DNA of 64,000 bases from Sphingobacterium sp. PCS056 (GTDB lineage: Bacteria > Bacteroidota > Bacteroidia > Sphingobacteriales > Sphingobacteriaceae), in the NCBI RefSeq assembly GCF_023273895.1, contig NZ_CP096883.1, forward strand, positions 2,480,001-2,544,000, in the 5' to 3' direction. Both the position numbers and the translations under genes were made by a program. Positions 63,258 through 64,000 of the stretch are shown one piece after another. The notes under the pieces were generated by a model. That model saw only the letters and a list, made by a program, of their open reading frames with translations. It was not told the DNA's origin and ran no database searches. Position 1 is the first letter of the stretch; each line of letters begins with the position of its first letter.

Positions 63258-64000
63258 TTAACATGAAGGAAATTTATTGGCAATCATTTTTCTAAAATTG
63301 TTGGGACTGATTCCACTGATCGATTTAAAGCATCTATTGAAATGACTTTGATCTGAAAAACCACAACCATATGCGATTTCAGTCAATGAAAGATTGTTTT
63401 CAGCTAATAGTGCATACGCTTTTTCAACCTTCAGCTTCCGTAGATATTCACCTAAATTACAATGAAAATATTTTGAAAAATCTCTTGAAAGATGCACCGG
63501 ATGCATACCCAATGTTTGCGCCAGATAGTTAAGGGTTAGACGATCTGTACATTCATAGAATAGGATCTCTTTAATCTTATGAACCCAAAGTGGATTTTTA
63601 TCCGCATCAATATATGATTTATCAAACATCTTTACAAGTGTTTTTAAGACCAACGTTTCGATCGCCAGTGAGGTGGTGGTGTCTCCCAACTTTGTCTCTT
63701 TAAATATATTGTATATTAAAAATTTAATATCAATATCTATGATTTTTATACTGCCTTGCAAATTATCTATATTAAAATCCAATTGATCGAACCAATGATT
63801 TTGAAGCTCAATATGGAAACCTCTGGTAAAACCCTTTGGTTTTATATTGTAGTGAGGATCTTGCCAGTTATGAAACAGAAGACTACCTGCAGCACAATTA
63901 TAGATTTCCTTTTTATTCCCTTCGATAACATTTCCCTGTAAAATAAAAGTGAAGTAAGGATTTTCGTGGTAATGCCAATCCACCCGGTCAAGATTATATT
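63258..64000 (-). CDS. AraC-family transcriptional regulator (5' end cut by window)
   Basis: The frame is open to the window edge, reading YNLDRVDWHYHENPYF, so the true start lies outside; an apparent GTG start at 63983 is probably internal. A cupin-like N-terminal sensor half (HYHENPYFTFILQG, NCAAGSLLFHNWQDPH) is followed by two helix-turn-helices (about residues 145-240 of the visible part): LTLNYLAQTLGMHPVHLSRD, then LTEIAYGCGFSDQSHFNRCF. It probably regulates itself or the adjacent serine hydrolase gene. The effector is unknown. Confidence 0.88.
   Translation of the reverse strand, partial: YNLDRVDWHYHENPYFTFILQGNVIEGNKKEIYNCAAGSLLFHNWQDPHYNIKPKGFTRGFHIELQNHWFDQLDFNIDNLQGSIKIIDIDIKFLIYNIFKETKLGDTTTSLAIETLVLKTLVKMFDKSYIDADKNPLWVHKIKEILFYECTDRLTLNYLAQTLGMHPVHLSRDFSKYFHCNLGEYLRKLKVEKAYALLAENNLSLTEIAYGCGFSDQSHFNRCFKSISGISPNNFRKMIANKFPSC

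Noticed and set aside
63258..63983. AraC regulator starting at a GTG at 63983
   Set aside because: The frame stays open to the window edge and the residues before it fit the sensor domain, so the gene is taken as truncated.

Overview
The window is AT-rich chromosomal DNA from a member of the Bacteroidota, most likely a Sphingobacterium/Pedobacter-type Sphingobacteriaceae. The evidence is a TamB-TamL pair with a lipoprotein TamL, Bacteroidota-type promoter elements (TTG, about 20 bp, then TAnnTTTG), few Shine-Dalgarno sequences, a CarboxypepD_reg-like TonB-dependent receptor, signal-peptide Gfo/Idh/MocA proteins, a GH78 rhamnosidase and FabH-, MnmE- and ValS-type core genes. Most of it is well-preserved coding sequence. 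No intact insertion sequence, prophage or CRISPR array is visible.

Layout. 1-7.3 kb: tamL (cut by the window start) and tamB, for outer-membrane protein biogenesis. 7.6-9.6 kb: small genes (Dabb lipoprotein, DUF4342, YqaE/Pmp3, a secreted protein). 9.9-18.1 kb: valS, two tandem LtaS-type sulfatase-fold membrane enzymes, and mnmE. 18.4-24.3 kb: GH78 alpha-L-rhamnosidase divergent from two secreted Gfo/Idh/MocA oxidoreductases. 24.3-26.0 kb: a decayed, gene-poor stretch with short repeats, a truncated gene and coding debris. 26.0-30.3 kb: fabH, a GNAT acetyltransferase and an aromatic amino acid hydroxylase. 30.5-35.6 kb: TonB receptor, purple-acid-phosphatase-like enzyme and beta-propeller phytase, which look like a phytate/organophosphate scavenging locus with a PhoB-box-like direct repeat in front. 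35.7-41.6 kb: a tyrosine/phenylalanine catabolic cluster (flavin reductase and FAH hydrolase on the minus strand; homogentisate dioxygenase, 4-hydroxyphenylpyruvate dioxygenase and an amino acid dehydrogenase on the plus strand). 41.7-45.3 kb: ECF sigma factor with a co-transcribed membrane protein, a DUF202 protein and an NYN/OST-HTH protein. 45.8-55.4 kb: lipoate ligase, FemAB-type transferase, GH10-like secreted protein, a Gcr-type membrane protein, a trans-sulfuration enzyme and a DUF763 protein. 55.7-57.6 kb: a hybrid histidine kinase and a response regulator. 57.7-60.2 kb: a phosphocholine-specific phospholipase C gene broken by two frameshifts. 60.4-64 kb: an outer-membrane-type protein, tRNA-Ala(GGC), a serine hydrolase and an AraC-type regulator cut by the window end.

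The genes that work together most clearly are the phenylalanine/tyrosine set (hydroxylase, Hpd, HmgA, FAH), which would take Phe to Tyr to homogentisate to fumarate plus acetoacetate but lacks a visible maleylacetoacetate isomerase, and the phosphate-scavenging set (receptor, phosphatase, phytase, perhaps the broken phospholipase C). The most unusual non-coding structure is a family of three near-identical hairpin-plus-leader elements at 43.6, 49.9 and 50.1 kb. Each ends in the same ATG-AAT-A start, opening onto only a minimal ORF. A 16-bp perfect hairpin also sits at the predicted 5' end of the FemAB mRNA.
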